Shown in pieces: positions 8,182 through 16,172 of a stretch of DNA of 64,000 nt. A program made the translations under genes and the position numbers. Each line of letters starts with the position of its first letter. Within the stretch, counting starts at the first letter, position 1. The stretch spans positions 3,596,001-3,660,000 of the forward strand of contig CP000474.1 of the NCBI GenBank assembly GCA_000014925.1, in the 5' to 3' direction. The DNA comes from Paenarthrobacter aurescens TC1 (GTDB taxonomy: Bacteria; Actinomycetota; Actinomycetes; Actinomycetales; Micrococcaceae). Under the pieces are notes generated by a model. The model ran no database searches. It saw nothing but the letters and a program-made list of their open reading frames with translations, and was not told the origin of the DNA.

Positions 8182-10094
8182 CCCGCCGGGACCGCCGAGG
8201 TCGCGGCGCCAGGGAGGGAGGTGGTGCCGGGCTGGGATCCAGTGTCGGGCCGGGAGACGGGCGGCTCTTCGAGCAGCTGCTGAGCGGACTTGGCCAGGGC
8301 GTCAACGGCTTTGAGCTGGTTCCGTATCTCTTTGATTCTCATGTCCCGCTCCACCGCGTACGTAGCTGCCGCTTTCTGCGCGGCCGCCACGGATTCCGTC
8401 AGGGAACGGTGGTGCTCCTCGGCAATCTCCGTGAAGTGGTCCCGCGTGGCCCGCTGGACCAACCGCAGCCTGTCCTTGAGCTGTTTGCCCACTTGGAACA
8501 CCACATCATCCACGTGCTTTCGGACCAGGACTTTGGCTTCTGATTGCCGTTGCTTGAGTCGGGCCTCTTTGTCTTCCCTAAATGCTTTGCGTCCCAACAT
8601 CAGGCCTGCTCCAACGGACAGCGGGTTGATGAGGGCCATACCGAAAATGCCGGTGAGCAGGCCAAACATCAGCACGCCGCCGTAGGACCCCCGCATCCCT
8701 ATCAGCACCTTCTGCAGAGGCCCCAGCCGGCCGTCTTCCATGTGCTGAATGTCGGCCACGGGGTCCAGCACGCCGCCGGTATCGGACACTTTCAATGCGG
8801 GGAGGGCCACCTCCTCTTCTGAGAAGTGCTCCGCAACCTGTGTGGCCAACCATTGAGCACGCTCGCTGGTCCACACGAAAGTATCTGAAACCGCTGCCGC
8901 CGTGCTCTGTTCCAGCCATTGCGTGAACTGCTCCCACGCGGGTCCAGGATCGCCTTGCTCAATGGCTGTTTCGGCCTCGCGTTGAATCCTGCGTAGCCGG
9001 TCCCTCAGGTCGTACTCCATGTCGGCGATCAGGTCACCGATGCCATCGTTGAGCGTTATCTGCCACCGCGCGGAGCGTTTGCGCAGCGCATCGGCATCCT
9101 CCTTGGCCGCATTCAGGCCGGCGATCATCTGCGGTGTTCCTGCCGGATTTTCCAGGGCTCCAAGTTCCGACTGCAGGGCGAGCCTGAGGTTATCGGTGAC
9201 GGACAAGAGGTCGTTGCTCACGGATCTGCGTTGCATTCTGGCCGCCCCGCCCACAATGTTGTTCCGCACATGGCCGATCAACGCCGGGAACCCTGATTCG
9301 GCGTTCAGTTCCGGGTCCTGCAGCCGCGCCGCATGCAGACGAAGTTCCGAGGACACCGGAAACAGCGGAATATCGGGCCCGACGTCAGCCAGGTGCCTTT
9401 GATCCAGGTCCGCGATCTGGCGCCACGCGGGGTAAAGGTCCGTTTTGGACAATACGCACAGGACGTTCGGGCTGATGCGCATCGCCTGACGCAGAAACCG
9501 CATTTCCGGCTCGGTGAACTCCTGGGAAGCATCGGAGACGAACACCATGGCGTGCGCCGAGGGCAGCGCAGTCAAGGTGGTCAGTGTGTGTGTTGAGCCC
9601 AGGCCGCCAACGCCTGGAGAGTCCACGATTGTCAGGCCCCCGGACAACAGTTTCCGGGGCAGGGAAACCTCGGCTGCCACGATGTTCTTCGTGTTGCCCG
9701 GGTTGCCCTTTTCGGAAACGTATTCCGCGAGTTGTTCCAGCTGCACGGGTTGCCGTTCCAAGCCGTTCTCGGATCCGCCGGTCTCACCTTCAGCCTCGGG
9801 TCCGGTACCGTCCTTCCTGGGAACCAGGACAACGGCCGACGCCGGGTCCCCCTGCCGTACGACGGTAGGGACGGAGGTGGCGATGTCGTCATCAACGGGG
9901 CAGACCGGTGCGTTCACCAAGGCGTTGATGAGCTGGCTCTTTCCCTGCTTGAACTCACCCACCACGATCACCCGAACGCTTGGATCCCGCAGGCGGTTGA
10001 GGGTGTTTTCCAATCGGCGACGGAGGTCGTTCCGGTCCCCCACCAGCGCCATGCCCTGCTCCGCCAAGGTGGTCATGCGTCCTGTTTCCGCCAC
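8178..10094 (-). CDS. Dynamin-like GTPase with central membrane segment (IniA-like position)
   Basis: The 638-residue bacterial dynamin-like protein has G1 GEFKQGKS at 46-53, G3 DSPG at 158-161 and G4 SKTD at 216-219. After a helical stalk there is a hydrophobic hairpin near 470-505 (GVLMFGLLTGIFGMALINP, then GAGLMLG) that should insert in the membrane as the paddle does in dynamin-like proteins. A coiled-coil helix and a Pro/Thr-rich tail follow. Mycobacterial IniA has been shown to remodel membranes. The GTG at 10094 has AAAGGA upstream; an ATG at 10076 is an alternative. A 12-bp hairpin separates it from the IniB-like gene. Confidence 0.87.
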   Translation of the reverse strand: MAETGRMTTLAEQGMALVGDRNDLRRRLENTLNRLRDPSVRVIVVGEFKQGKSQLINALVNAPVCPVDDDIATSVPTVVRQGDPASAVVLVPRKDGTGPEAEGETGGSENGLERQPVQLEQLAEYVSEKGNPGNTKNIVAAEVSLPRKLLSGGLTIVDSPGVGGLGSTHTLTTLTALPSAHAMVFVSDASQEFTEPEMRFLRQAMRISPNVLCVLSKTDLYPAWRQIADLDQRHLADVGPDIPLFPVSSELRLHAARLQDPELNAESGFPALIGHVRNNIVGGAARMQRRSVSNDLLSVTDNLRLALQSELGALENPAGTPQMIAGLNAAKEDADALRKRSARWQITLNDGIGDLIADMEYDLRDRLRRIQREAETAIEQGDPGPAWEQFTQWLEQSTAAAVSDTFVWTSERAQWLATQVAEHFSEEEVALPALKVSDTGGVLDPVADIQHMEDGRLGPLQKVLIGMRGSYGGVLMFGLLTGIFGMALINPLSVGAGLMLGRKAFREDKEARLKQRQSEAKVLVRKHVDDVVFQVGKQLKDRLRLVQRATRDHFTEIAEEHHRSLTESVAAAQKAAATYAVERDMRIKEIRNQLKAVDALAKSAQQLLEEPPVSRPDTGSQPGTTSLPGAATSAVPAG

Positions 10095-10136
10095 GGTCTG
10101 TCCTTTGCTCTGCCAGCCTCGCCGATGAGGCCACGA

Positions 10137-10172
10137 AGTGCCCGGCAGACGGTTTGCCGCCTGCCGGGCACT
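10137..10172 (-). terminator. Stem-loop between the IniB-like gene and the dynamin pair
   Basis: A perfect 12-bp inverted repeat (AGTGCCCGGCAG and its complement) has a 12-nt loop and lies in the 133-bp gap. No T-tract follows on the minus strand. It may attenuate read-through or protect the upstream mRNA end rather than terminate fully. Confidence 0.6.
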
Positions 10173-10227
10173 GCTGGGGGTAACGCGTTGTGCTTCTTGT
10201 TGTTACATCGTGTGGAACTCGTTGGTG

Positions 10228-11649
10228 CTAGTCGATTTCCACATCGTTCTTGGCGACGACGATCGAATCGTCGATGTCGTTGTACTCCACATCCACGTCG
10301 AGTTCGTTGTCGGCGATGACCGTGTTGTCCTCCACGTTGGTGTATTCAACATCCAACTCGTTGTCTTGGACAACCGTGGAATCGTAGTTGACCTGGACGT
10401 CTTCGACATCGATTTCCTTGGAGTTGTCGATCTCCAGCTCGTTGTCCTGGATCACCGTGGAGTCGTAGTTGACCTGCACGTCTTCCAATTCCACGTTGGT
10501 GGAGTGATCGTTGGTGTACTCCAGATCCACCTCGTTGTCCTTGATGATGGTGGAGTTCTCGATGTTCGTGTACTCCACGTCCACGTCGCCGACTTCCAGT
10601 TCGGTCTCGTTGTTGTAGGAGTCCTTGTTGAACGAATCCGTGTTGTGGATATTGGTGTGCGAATTGTCCACCGAGTTGTCCTCGTTGAAGGAGTCCTCGA
10701 TGTCCACGTCAACGTCGACGTCCGTGTTGTAGGAGTCCTTGGTCACGGAGTTATCGGAGTTGTCGTTGAACGAATCCTTGATCTCGATGTCCGTGTTGCC
10801 GACCTCAACGTCGCCAGGGCCCGATTCATTGATGTTGAACGAATGATCGTCGGTGTTCGTCGTTGTTGTAGTGGTTGTTGTAGTGGTGTTGCCGGAATCC
10901 CGAACATCGTCGCCGGCTGCAATTGCACCATCGCCGGAAGCAATGACGGCCTCATTGTCGAACAACTGGACTACGTCACCGTCGGCCCAGATGTTCTGGT
11001 TGACCGACTGGTCAGTAATCGTGTCGCGGTCGTCGATCGTGGTGGTGTACGAGTAGTTGTTTACTACGTGGACCAGCTGCTGGACGGCATGTGCATGGTC
11101 GTCCCAGTCACCGCCACCGCCGCCGCCGTGGCCGCCGCCGTCATGATCGTCGTCGTCATGGCCACCCCAGCCACCACCGCCACCGCCGTGTCCGCCACCG
11201 TCATGATCGTCGTCGTCATGGCCACCCCAGCCACCACCGCCACCGCCGTGTCCGCCACCGCCATGATCGTCGTCGTCATGGCCACCCCAGCCACCACCGC
11301 CACCGCCGTGTCCGCCACCGCCATGATCGTCGTCGTCATGGCCACCCCAGCCACCACCGCCACCGCCGTGGCCGCCACCGCCATGATCGTCGTCGTCACG
11401 GCCACCCCAGCCACCCGTCGATGCGTGGTTGCCGCCGGTGTTGTATTCGCGGTCGAAGGACGAGCGGGCGTTGATGGGTGCGTAGTCGAGGACCACCGGG
11501 CGAACGGCGTCGACGTCGGCCGAAGAGACGTCACGGAGGCCGGCCGCTGCGAGCGCTGCTTCGGGATCCCGTACGAATTCTTCGGCTGCTTCAGGATCGT
11601 TGAACAGGCTCATCAGGAACTGCACGAGCTGTTGTGCGAGTGTAGGCAT
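10228..11649 (-). CDS. IniB N-terminal domain protein with Gly/His/Asp tandem repeats
   Basis: The 473-residue product starts with an IniB-type domain (residues 1-50: MPTLAQQLVQFLMSLFNDPE, then EEFVRDPEAALAAAGL), a short helical module like those of mycobacterial IniB. Residues about 82-182 are five near-identical 20-residue units of the type HDDDDHGGGGHGGGGGGWGG. The C-terminal half is very acidic and built from short Val/Asp/Asn/Tyr strands such as DVQVNYDST and QDNELDVEYTN, suggesting a repetitive beta structure. No signal peptide is visible. GAGGG precedes the ATG. Function is unknown; the His/Asp repeats suggest metal or surface binding. It heads the IniB-dynamin unit. Confidence 0.85.
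   Translation of the reverse strand: MPTLAQQLVQFLMSLFNDPEAAEEFVRDPEAALAAAGLRDVSSADVDAVRPVVLDYAPINARSSFDREYNTGGNHASTGGWGGRDDDDHGGGGHGGGGGGWGGHDDDDHGGGGHGGGGGGWGGHDDDDHGGGGHGGGGGGWGGHDDDDHDGGGHGGGGGGWGGHDDDDHDGGGHGGGGGGDWDDHAHAVQQLVHVVNNYSYTTTIDDRDTITDQSVNQNIWADGDVVQLFDNEAVIASGDGAIAAGDDVRDSGNTTTTTTTTTTNTDDHSFNINESGPGDVEVGNTDIEIKDSFNDNSDNSVTKDSYNTDVDVDVDIEDSFNEDNSVDNSHTNIHNTDSFNKDSYNNETELEVGDVDVEYTNIENSTIIKDNEVDLEYTNDHSTNVELEDVQVNYDSTVIQDNELEIDNSKEIDVEDVQVNYDSTVVQDNELDVEYTNVEDNTVIADNELDVDVEYNDIDDSIVVAKNDVEID
11101..11400 (-). repeat. Five copies of a 60-bp coding tandem repeat
   Basis: Five consecutive 60-bp units are almost identical at nucleotide level and keep the reading frame, each coding one 20-residue Asp/His/Gly block. 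The few differences are synonymous or exchange Asp for Gly at one position. High DNA identity implies recent expansion or homogenisation. Confidence 0.95.
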
Positions 11650-11687
11650 TGGAGTGCTCCCTCAAATTCTGTGATGGATAATGATTC

Positions 11688-11707
11688 GCCCGGCGCCTTT
11701 GCCGGGC
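11688..11707 (-). terminator. Weak hairpin between the LuxR-type gene and the IniB-like gene
   Basis: A 7-bp stem GCCCGGC/GCCGGGC has a 6-nt loop and lies in the 174-bp gap upstream of the IniB-like start. No T-tract follows. It could limit read-through from the regulator gene. Confidence 0.35.
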
Positions 11708-11823
11708 TTGAATCCAAACTATTGCCGGGGTTGGGGACCGGGCATCGGGGGTGGTCCCCCTACCGGCTGCCTCACCGTTAGGGGATGGTGTGGTTTTGCG
11801 TTAGGGGGTGGAGGGGGTTGCCG

Positions 11824-13908
11824 CTACGGAGGCGGGTACCCCTCCCCCAACGCCAGGCGGAGACGGACCAAGAGTTCAGAGCGGTTTTCGGCGCCCAAGC
11901 GCCGGCGCATGCGTGCCACGTGGTGTTCTGCCGTGCGGGGCGAAATGTAGATGGCCTCGCCTATTTCCCGGTAGGTCTTGCCCTCCAGGATGAGCCGGGC
12001 CACTTCCCGTTCCCTGGCGCTAAGCCCTGAAGAATCAGGGTTCCCGGGACCACCTCCGTTGTCCATGACGGACGGGGCGACGACGGCGGTGTGGACATCC
12101 TCCTGCCGCTCTGAAGCTCCGCCGGACGGAGCCGCACTTTGGGGGTGGATGTCCCTGGCGCAAGCCAGCAGTTTCACCATGTCGCGCCGTTCGTCCGCAT
12201 GCGCTGCGGCGTGGCCCGCCAAACGCGCGCCTTCCCAGGGCATCCCGACGGCCGCCAACCCGCGGGCCGCTGTTTCGACGTCGGACGCTTCGAAGCGGCC
12301 AGCCAGGACAGACACCCAGGCCTTGCCTCCAGCGGCGAGCACGGACGCCAGATGGCTGTGTTCCGATGCCCGCACCAAGGCTGCCGCGTGCGGTGCAAGA
12401 CCGGCCGGGTCCTCGCTCAGCAACGCCGCCTGCACGGCCGCCCAGTGCAGCGGCACTGACCACAAGGGCGGGTTGCCCAGCCTTCCCAGCAAGTCCCAAG
12501 CACCCTCCACATAATGCGAAACTCTCCTGGATTCCCGCAATCGCGCCGCGGTGATCATCAGTTCACCCCACGGCAGAAGGCTGTAGAGATCCACGGAGAC
12601 GTGCATCATCGCTTCGCGGGCCTTGTCCCACGCCAGCACAAGCTCGTGCACATCACTGCCCCGCCGGGCCAGGCCTACGTCCAAGGCCGCCAACAAGAAT
12701 TCATCCCGGGGCGCCAAGGGCCAGTGGTTGGCCTTGACGGCCTCGTTGATGGCCAGGCGTGCCTCGTCGGCGTTGTCCTGCTGCATGGAAGACCATGCCC
12801 TCAGCAGGAACAGCCGGGGACGGGCAGCATCGCCGCCTTGGCCTCCAGCCAGCGCGGCTTTGAGCACTGTGTCCGCTACCCCCGGTTCCCCGCTGTGCAG
12901 GGCGCATAAGGCGGCCAGCGCGCTGGGTGTCTCCGGCAAGGGGATCGAGGTACCTGCCGCGTTCATCATGTCCGAGGCCCTGATGAGTTCAGGCAGCGCA
13001 AGTTCGGGTGCGGGCCCCAAGGTTTGGCGCAGCCCTTCCTGCGTCAGTGACAAAGCCACTGCCAGGAGCGTCGGCGAACCACTCGGCGGAGCAACTGCCA
13101 GCAACTCTTCGGCACCCACAGAATTTCCCGAACCGATCATGGCCACCGCAGCGAGCGGGGCCGAACCGTCGATCCTGTCTGATCCCAGCCAGCTGTAAGT
13201 ATCGGCGCTCCGAGACAACATTCCACGCTGCGCCCAGACCGCGGCCGCCACATCCACTCCCAGGCGAAGGTCGGGCGGCTCAGGCATCGCGAGGAGTCGA
13301 TCCACGATCCTGCCTGCGGAGTCCAGGTCACCGGTGGCCGCTGTGGCCTGGGCGCGCCTGGCAGCTGTGTCCAATTCTGTTCCCCCTGCCATGAGGGCTT
13401 CGGAGTAGAGCTCGGCGGCCTGTGCTGGGTCGGTTTCCAGTACAGCGTCGGCAGACCGTTCGAGCTCAGCCACAACACGGGGGTTTTTGAACCCACTCCT
13501 CGCAAGGTCCCGGGCTAACTCCCCCAACGCCTGACCCTCCTGGAGAGTCTTGTCCACCAGTTCTTTCTGGAGCGCGCGGATGCGGGCAGTGGGTGTTCCC
13601 TTCAGCAGGGCGTACCGTGCAGTACCCACCACGGACCCGTCCGGTGAGAGCAGCCCGGCGTCCTTGGCTGCGGCAATGATCGAGTCCAGCCCTCCATGGT
13701 CCACCAGGTGGTGGTCTCCCAGGCTGTCAGGCAGTGGCGACGGGATGGAGAACCCCACGGACAATGCCAAGAGCAGCTCGCGGACTGCCGCAGTCGCGCC
13801 CGTCAGCGTGGGAGCAATATCTGTGCCCCGGGTCTCTGTGGTCTGGTTCAGGGGGTGATCGTCTGCCGCGGGCCGAAAGTGCCCGGGCGTATGGTCCTGT
13901 CCCGTCAT
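11824..13908 (-). CDS. LuxR-family transcriptional regulator with long helical-repeat N-terminus
   Basis: The 694-residue protein has a C-terminal LuxR/GerE helix-turn-helix near residues 627-690 (LSAREREVARLILEGKTYRE, then ISPRTAEHHVARMRRRLGAENRSELL). The first 600 residues are Ala/Leu-rich helical repeats resembling the TPR-like arm of large LuxR proteins. I see no Walker A motif, so it is not a classical LAL/MalT ATPase. It lies 3 bp after the Hsp70-like gene and upstream of the IniB-like gene. It is therefore the likely regulator of the IniB-dynamin unit, with the Hsp70-like protein as a possible sensor or partner; that role is inference. Confidence 0.85.
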   Translation of the reverse strand: MTGQDHTPGHFRPAADDHPLNQTTETRGTDIAPTLTGATAAVRELLLALSVGFSIPSPLPDSLGDHHLVDHGGLDSIIAAAKDAGLLSPDGSVVGTARYALLKGTPTARIRALQKELVDKTLQEGQALGELARDLARSGFKNPRVVAELERSADAVLETDPAQAAELYSEALMAGGTELDTAARRAQATAATGDLDSAGRIVDRLLAMPEPPDLRLGVDVAAAVWAQRGMLSRSADTYSWLGSDRIDGSAPLAAVAMIGSGNSVGAEELLAVAPPSGSPTLLAVALSLTQEGLRQTLGPAPELALPELIRASDMMNAAGTSIPLPETPSALAALCALHSGEPGVADTVLKAALAGGQGGDAARPRLFLLRAWSSMQQDNADEARLAINEAVKANHWPLAPRDEFLLAALDVGLARRGSDVHELVLAWDKAREAMMHVSVDLYSLLPWGELMITAARLRESRRVSHYVEGAWDLLGRLGNPPLWSVPLHWAAVQAALLSEDPAGLAPHAAALVRASEHSHLASVLAAGGKAWVSVLAGRFEASDVETAARGLAAVGMPWEGARLAGHAAAHADERRDMVKLLACARDIHPQSAAPSGGASERQEDVHTAVVAPSVMDNGGGPGNPDSSGLSAREREVARLILEGKTYREIGEAIYISPRTAEHHVARMRRRLGAENRSELLVRLRLALGEGYPPP

Positions 13909-13911
13909 GGG

Positions 13912-15996
13912 TTAGACCGCCGAGAGCAGCGCTGGATCCGGAGTAGGGCTGGTTTCCGCTGGTGAAGGTGCCGGGTCCGGGGTGACCGGCGGTGTGGTCT
14001 CCTGCGGCAGAGTTGGTTCCGGTGACGGCGGCGGAGGGTCCTGGACCACTGTGGGCTCGGGCTGCGGTGCAGGGGGTTCCGGCGATGGTGGTGGAGTAAC
14101 TGGATCTGCCGGAGTGGTAGGCGGTGTTGTTGGCTCGATGACCGGTGGCGTCGTGGGCTCAACCACCACCGGTGGTGTGGTGGGAGGCGGAGTGCTCGGA
14201 TCGGGTGTTGGTCCGCTCGCGGCACCTCCTGTGGGATCAGGGGCCGGGGTTGTTGGCGGCGTCTGCGTGCCTGGGGCCTGGGTGCCCGGCACGGTGGTCC
14301 CCGTTCCCGGGGCGGCCGGCGCGGTGGTGCCCCCTGTCTCGCCGGCGACTGTACCAGCGGTGGTGCCGCCAGCGCCCGCCCCTGCAGTGATCCCTGAACC
14401 GGTGCTCGCGCTGCCTGTCCCCGCGTTCGCTGCACCCGAATTCGTTGTTCCTTGCCTGACCGGAGCCCGTCCGTTGGATCCAGCCCTCGTGACCCCGGCC
14501 TTGGCGCTCGCTTCGAGCCCCGCAGCCGGTCCTCCCATCACGGGCGCCGAACCGGCGGCGCCTCCTGCAGCGCTGCCGCCCTGCGCACCGGAAGCCTGCG
14601 CACCGGAAGCTTGCGCACCGCCGTCGCGCATGACATCGGCCGCTTGGTTTCCGAACACGGTTGCCAGCAGTCCGGTGCCTTCGGGGCTCTGTGCTGCCGT
14701 GGCGGTGGCGATGGTCAGCGCGGTTGCGGCCGCAGCGGCTGCTGCTGCCATGCGGACCCGGGGCCGTGGGGCGTGCCGACCGGGCTTGGCCGACGCCGCC
14801 TTGGGGTGGCTGAATGCCGGAACCCGGCCCGGGACGTGCGGCCTCCCGCCAGCAACGGAATCCTTGGACGCGGAAGCCAGGGTTGGAGCGCCGGCCGCGG
14901 CATCCACGGCACCCGCCCCGCTGGAACGCAGACCAGCTACGGCAGCACCAAGGCAAATGGACGATTTGGGATCGGCGTCCACGGCTATGGGACGGTCCAG
15001 TTCCACGGAAATCAGCTCTGCCACGAGTGGAATCCGGGACGATCCGCCGATCAGCAGCACGGCGCTCAGGTCCTGGGCTCCAAGGTTGATGCTCCCCAGG
15101 CTGCGTTCAAGGGCGTCCACTGTGTCCCGGACCGGGGCCTCGATCATCGCCTCGAACTCGGAACGGACCAGCCTCACGGACAGCTGGGTGCCGGGCAGGG
15201 AGACAGCAACGCTGGCTTCGCTGTCCAGGGACAGCGCTTCCTTGGCTTCCCGGCATTCCCGCCGCAACCTGGACAGGGCGGCCAACGTCCCGGGAGAACC
15301 CGGATCCATCACCGCAGCGTCACCAACATGACCCATCACGTGGCGCAGGACGGCGGCGTCGAAATCGGCGCCGCCAAGGGTTTCAATGCCGTCCGGACGG
15401 CCCAGTAGTTCAAAGTTCCCGGCTCCGGCCTTGCGCAGGACGGCGGTGTCGAAAGTACCGCCGCCCAGGTCATACACCGCGATGATGCTGCCGTCCTCAA
15501 CACGCTTTTGGGAGGCGTAATGAAGGGCTGCCGCTTCCGGCTCGCTGATCAGGGTGATGTCCTGCAGACCCGCCATGTTGAGCGCTGCCAGGACCAGGGA
15601 GGTGCGGTGCTGCCCCCATGCTGCGGGGTACGTCATGATGATCGACGACGGCGCGCTTCCCTCGCGCTCTTCGGCCTTGTCCACCACCCAACGGGCCATG
15701 GTGGCATACACGTCTTCTGGGGCCAGCCAGCTCTCACCGACAGCGAGGGGAACGGAGTCACCTATCCGGCGTTTGAACTCCCGCACCATGCGCTGGGGGT
15801 CGTCCAAGCCGCGACGTTCGGCCGCTTCGCCAACCAGGATCCTGCCGTCGTCGGCATAAAACAGCACCGAGGGCACGGCGCTGCCGTGCAATCCCAGCGA
15901 AAGAATTTCAGGGGTCGGAGCGGGTCCTTGCTGGGGTTTAACAAGGGCTGCGGCTGTAAAACTTGTCCCGACGTCAATGGCGAGAACATAGCTCAT
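13912..15996 (-). CDS. Truncated Hsp70 ATPase fused to a transmembrane helix and a Pro/Thr-rich tail
   Basis: Residues 1-355 form an Hsp70/actin-type ATPase: phosphate 1 loop DVGTSFTAAAL (8-18), phosphate 2 loop DLGGGTFDTAVL (176-187) and adenosine motif LLIGGSSRIPLV (314-325). The DnaK substrate-binding domain is missing. A basic linker (residues 393-415) leads to one Ala-rich transmembrane helix (about 416-436). The remaining 250 residues are low-complexity Ala/Gly, then Pro/Thr, and would be outside the cell if the ATPase is cytoplasmic. This looks like a membrane-anchored ATP-dependent sensor rather than a chaperone. It is the first gene of the unit with the LuxR-type regulator. Confidence 0.85.
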   Translation of the reverse strand: MSYVLAIDVGTSFTAAALVKPQQGPAPTPEILSLGLHGSAVPSVLFYADDGRILVGEAAERRGLDDPQRMVREFKRRIGDSVPLAVGESWLAPEDVYATMARWVVDKAEEREGSAPSSIIMTYPAAWGQHRTSLVLAALNMAGLQDITLISEPEAAALHYASQKRVEDGSIIAVYDLGGGTFDTAVLRKAGAGNFELLGRPDGIETLGGADFDAAVLRHVMGHVGDAAVMDPGSPGTLAALSRLRRECREAKEALSLDSEASVAVSLPGTQLSVRLVRSEFEAMIEAPVRDTVDALERSLGSINLGAQDLSAVLLIGGSSRIPLVAELISVELDRPIAVDADPKSSICLGAAVAGLRSSGAGAVDAAAGAPTLASASKDSVAGGRPHVPGRVPAFSHPKAASAKPGRHAPRPRVRMAAAAAAAATALTIATATAAQSPEGTGLLATVFGNQAADVMRDGGAQASGAQASGAQGGSAAGGAAGSAPVMGGPAAGLEASAKAGVTRAGSNGRAPVRQGTTNSGAANAGTGSASTGSGITAGAGAGGTTAGTVAGETGGTTAPAAPGTGTTVPGTQAPGTQTPPTTPAPDPTGGAASGPTPDPSTPPPTTPPVVVEPTTPPVIEPTTPPTTPADPVTPPPSPEPPAPQPEPTVVQDPPPPSPEPTLPQETTPPVTPDPAPSPAETSPTPDPALLSAV

Positions 15997-16145
15997 GGTT
16001 ACCTCGAAAAGGTCACGGCGCGTCGCTAGCGGTCTGCATCACAAGCGGGTCCTGATCAAGTTAGCACCTGCCTTCACAGGGCAAAAGGGCTAATTGCTAC
16101 ACCGAATTGTCATTGTCGAGGCGTGAGTATGAGCTTGGGAAGTAA

Positions 16146-16162
16146 CGCCCCTGCTCAGGGCG
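16146..16162 (-). terminator. Possible terminator of the ccs operon
   Basis: A short GC-rich hairpin (CGCCC..GGGCG with a one-base bulge) lies 11-27 bp beyond the ccsB stop codon. There is no T-tract. Confidence 0.35.
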
Positions 16163-16172
16163 GGATCTGGAA

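Noticed and set aside
8290..10128. Plus-strand frames overlapping the dynamin genes
   Set aside because: They are Ser/Arg-rich shadows typical of high-GC antisense frames and lack any domain.
10138..11781. 547-codon plus-strand open frame
   Set aside because: It is the complement of the IniB-like gene; its Val/Asp/Ile-rich composition follows from the repeats, and the minus-strand frame carries the IniB domain and start signal.
13982..15331. 449-codon plus-strand open frame
   Set aside because: It is antisense to the Hsp70-like gene and encodes only Gly/Val/Pro low complexity; the Hsp70 motifs are on the minus strand.
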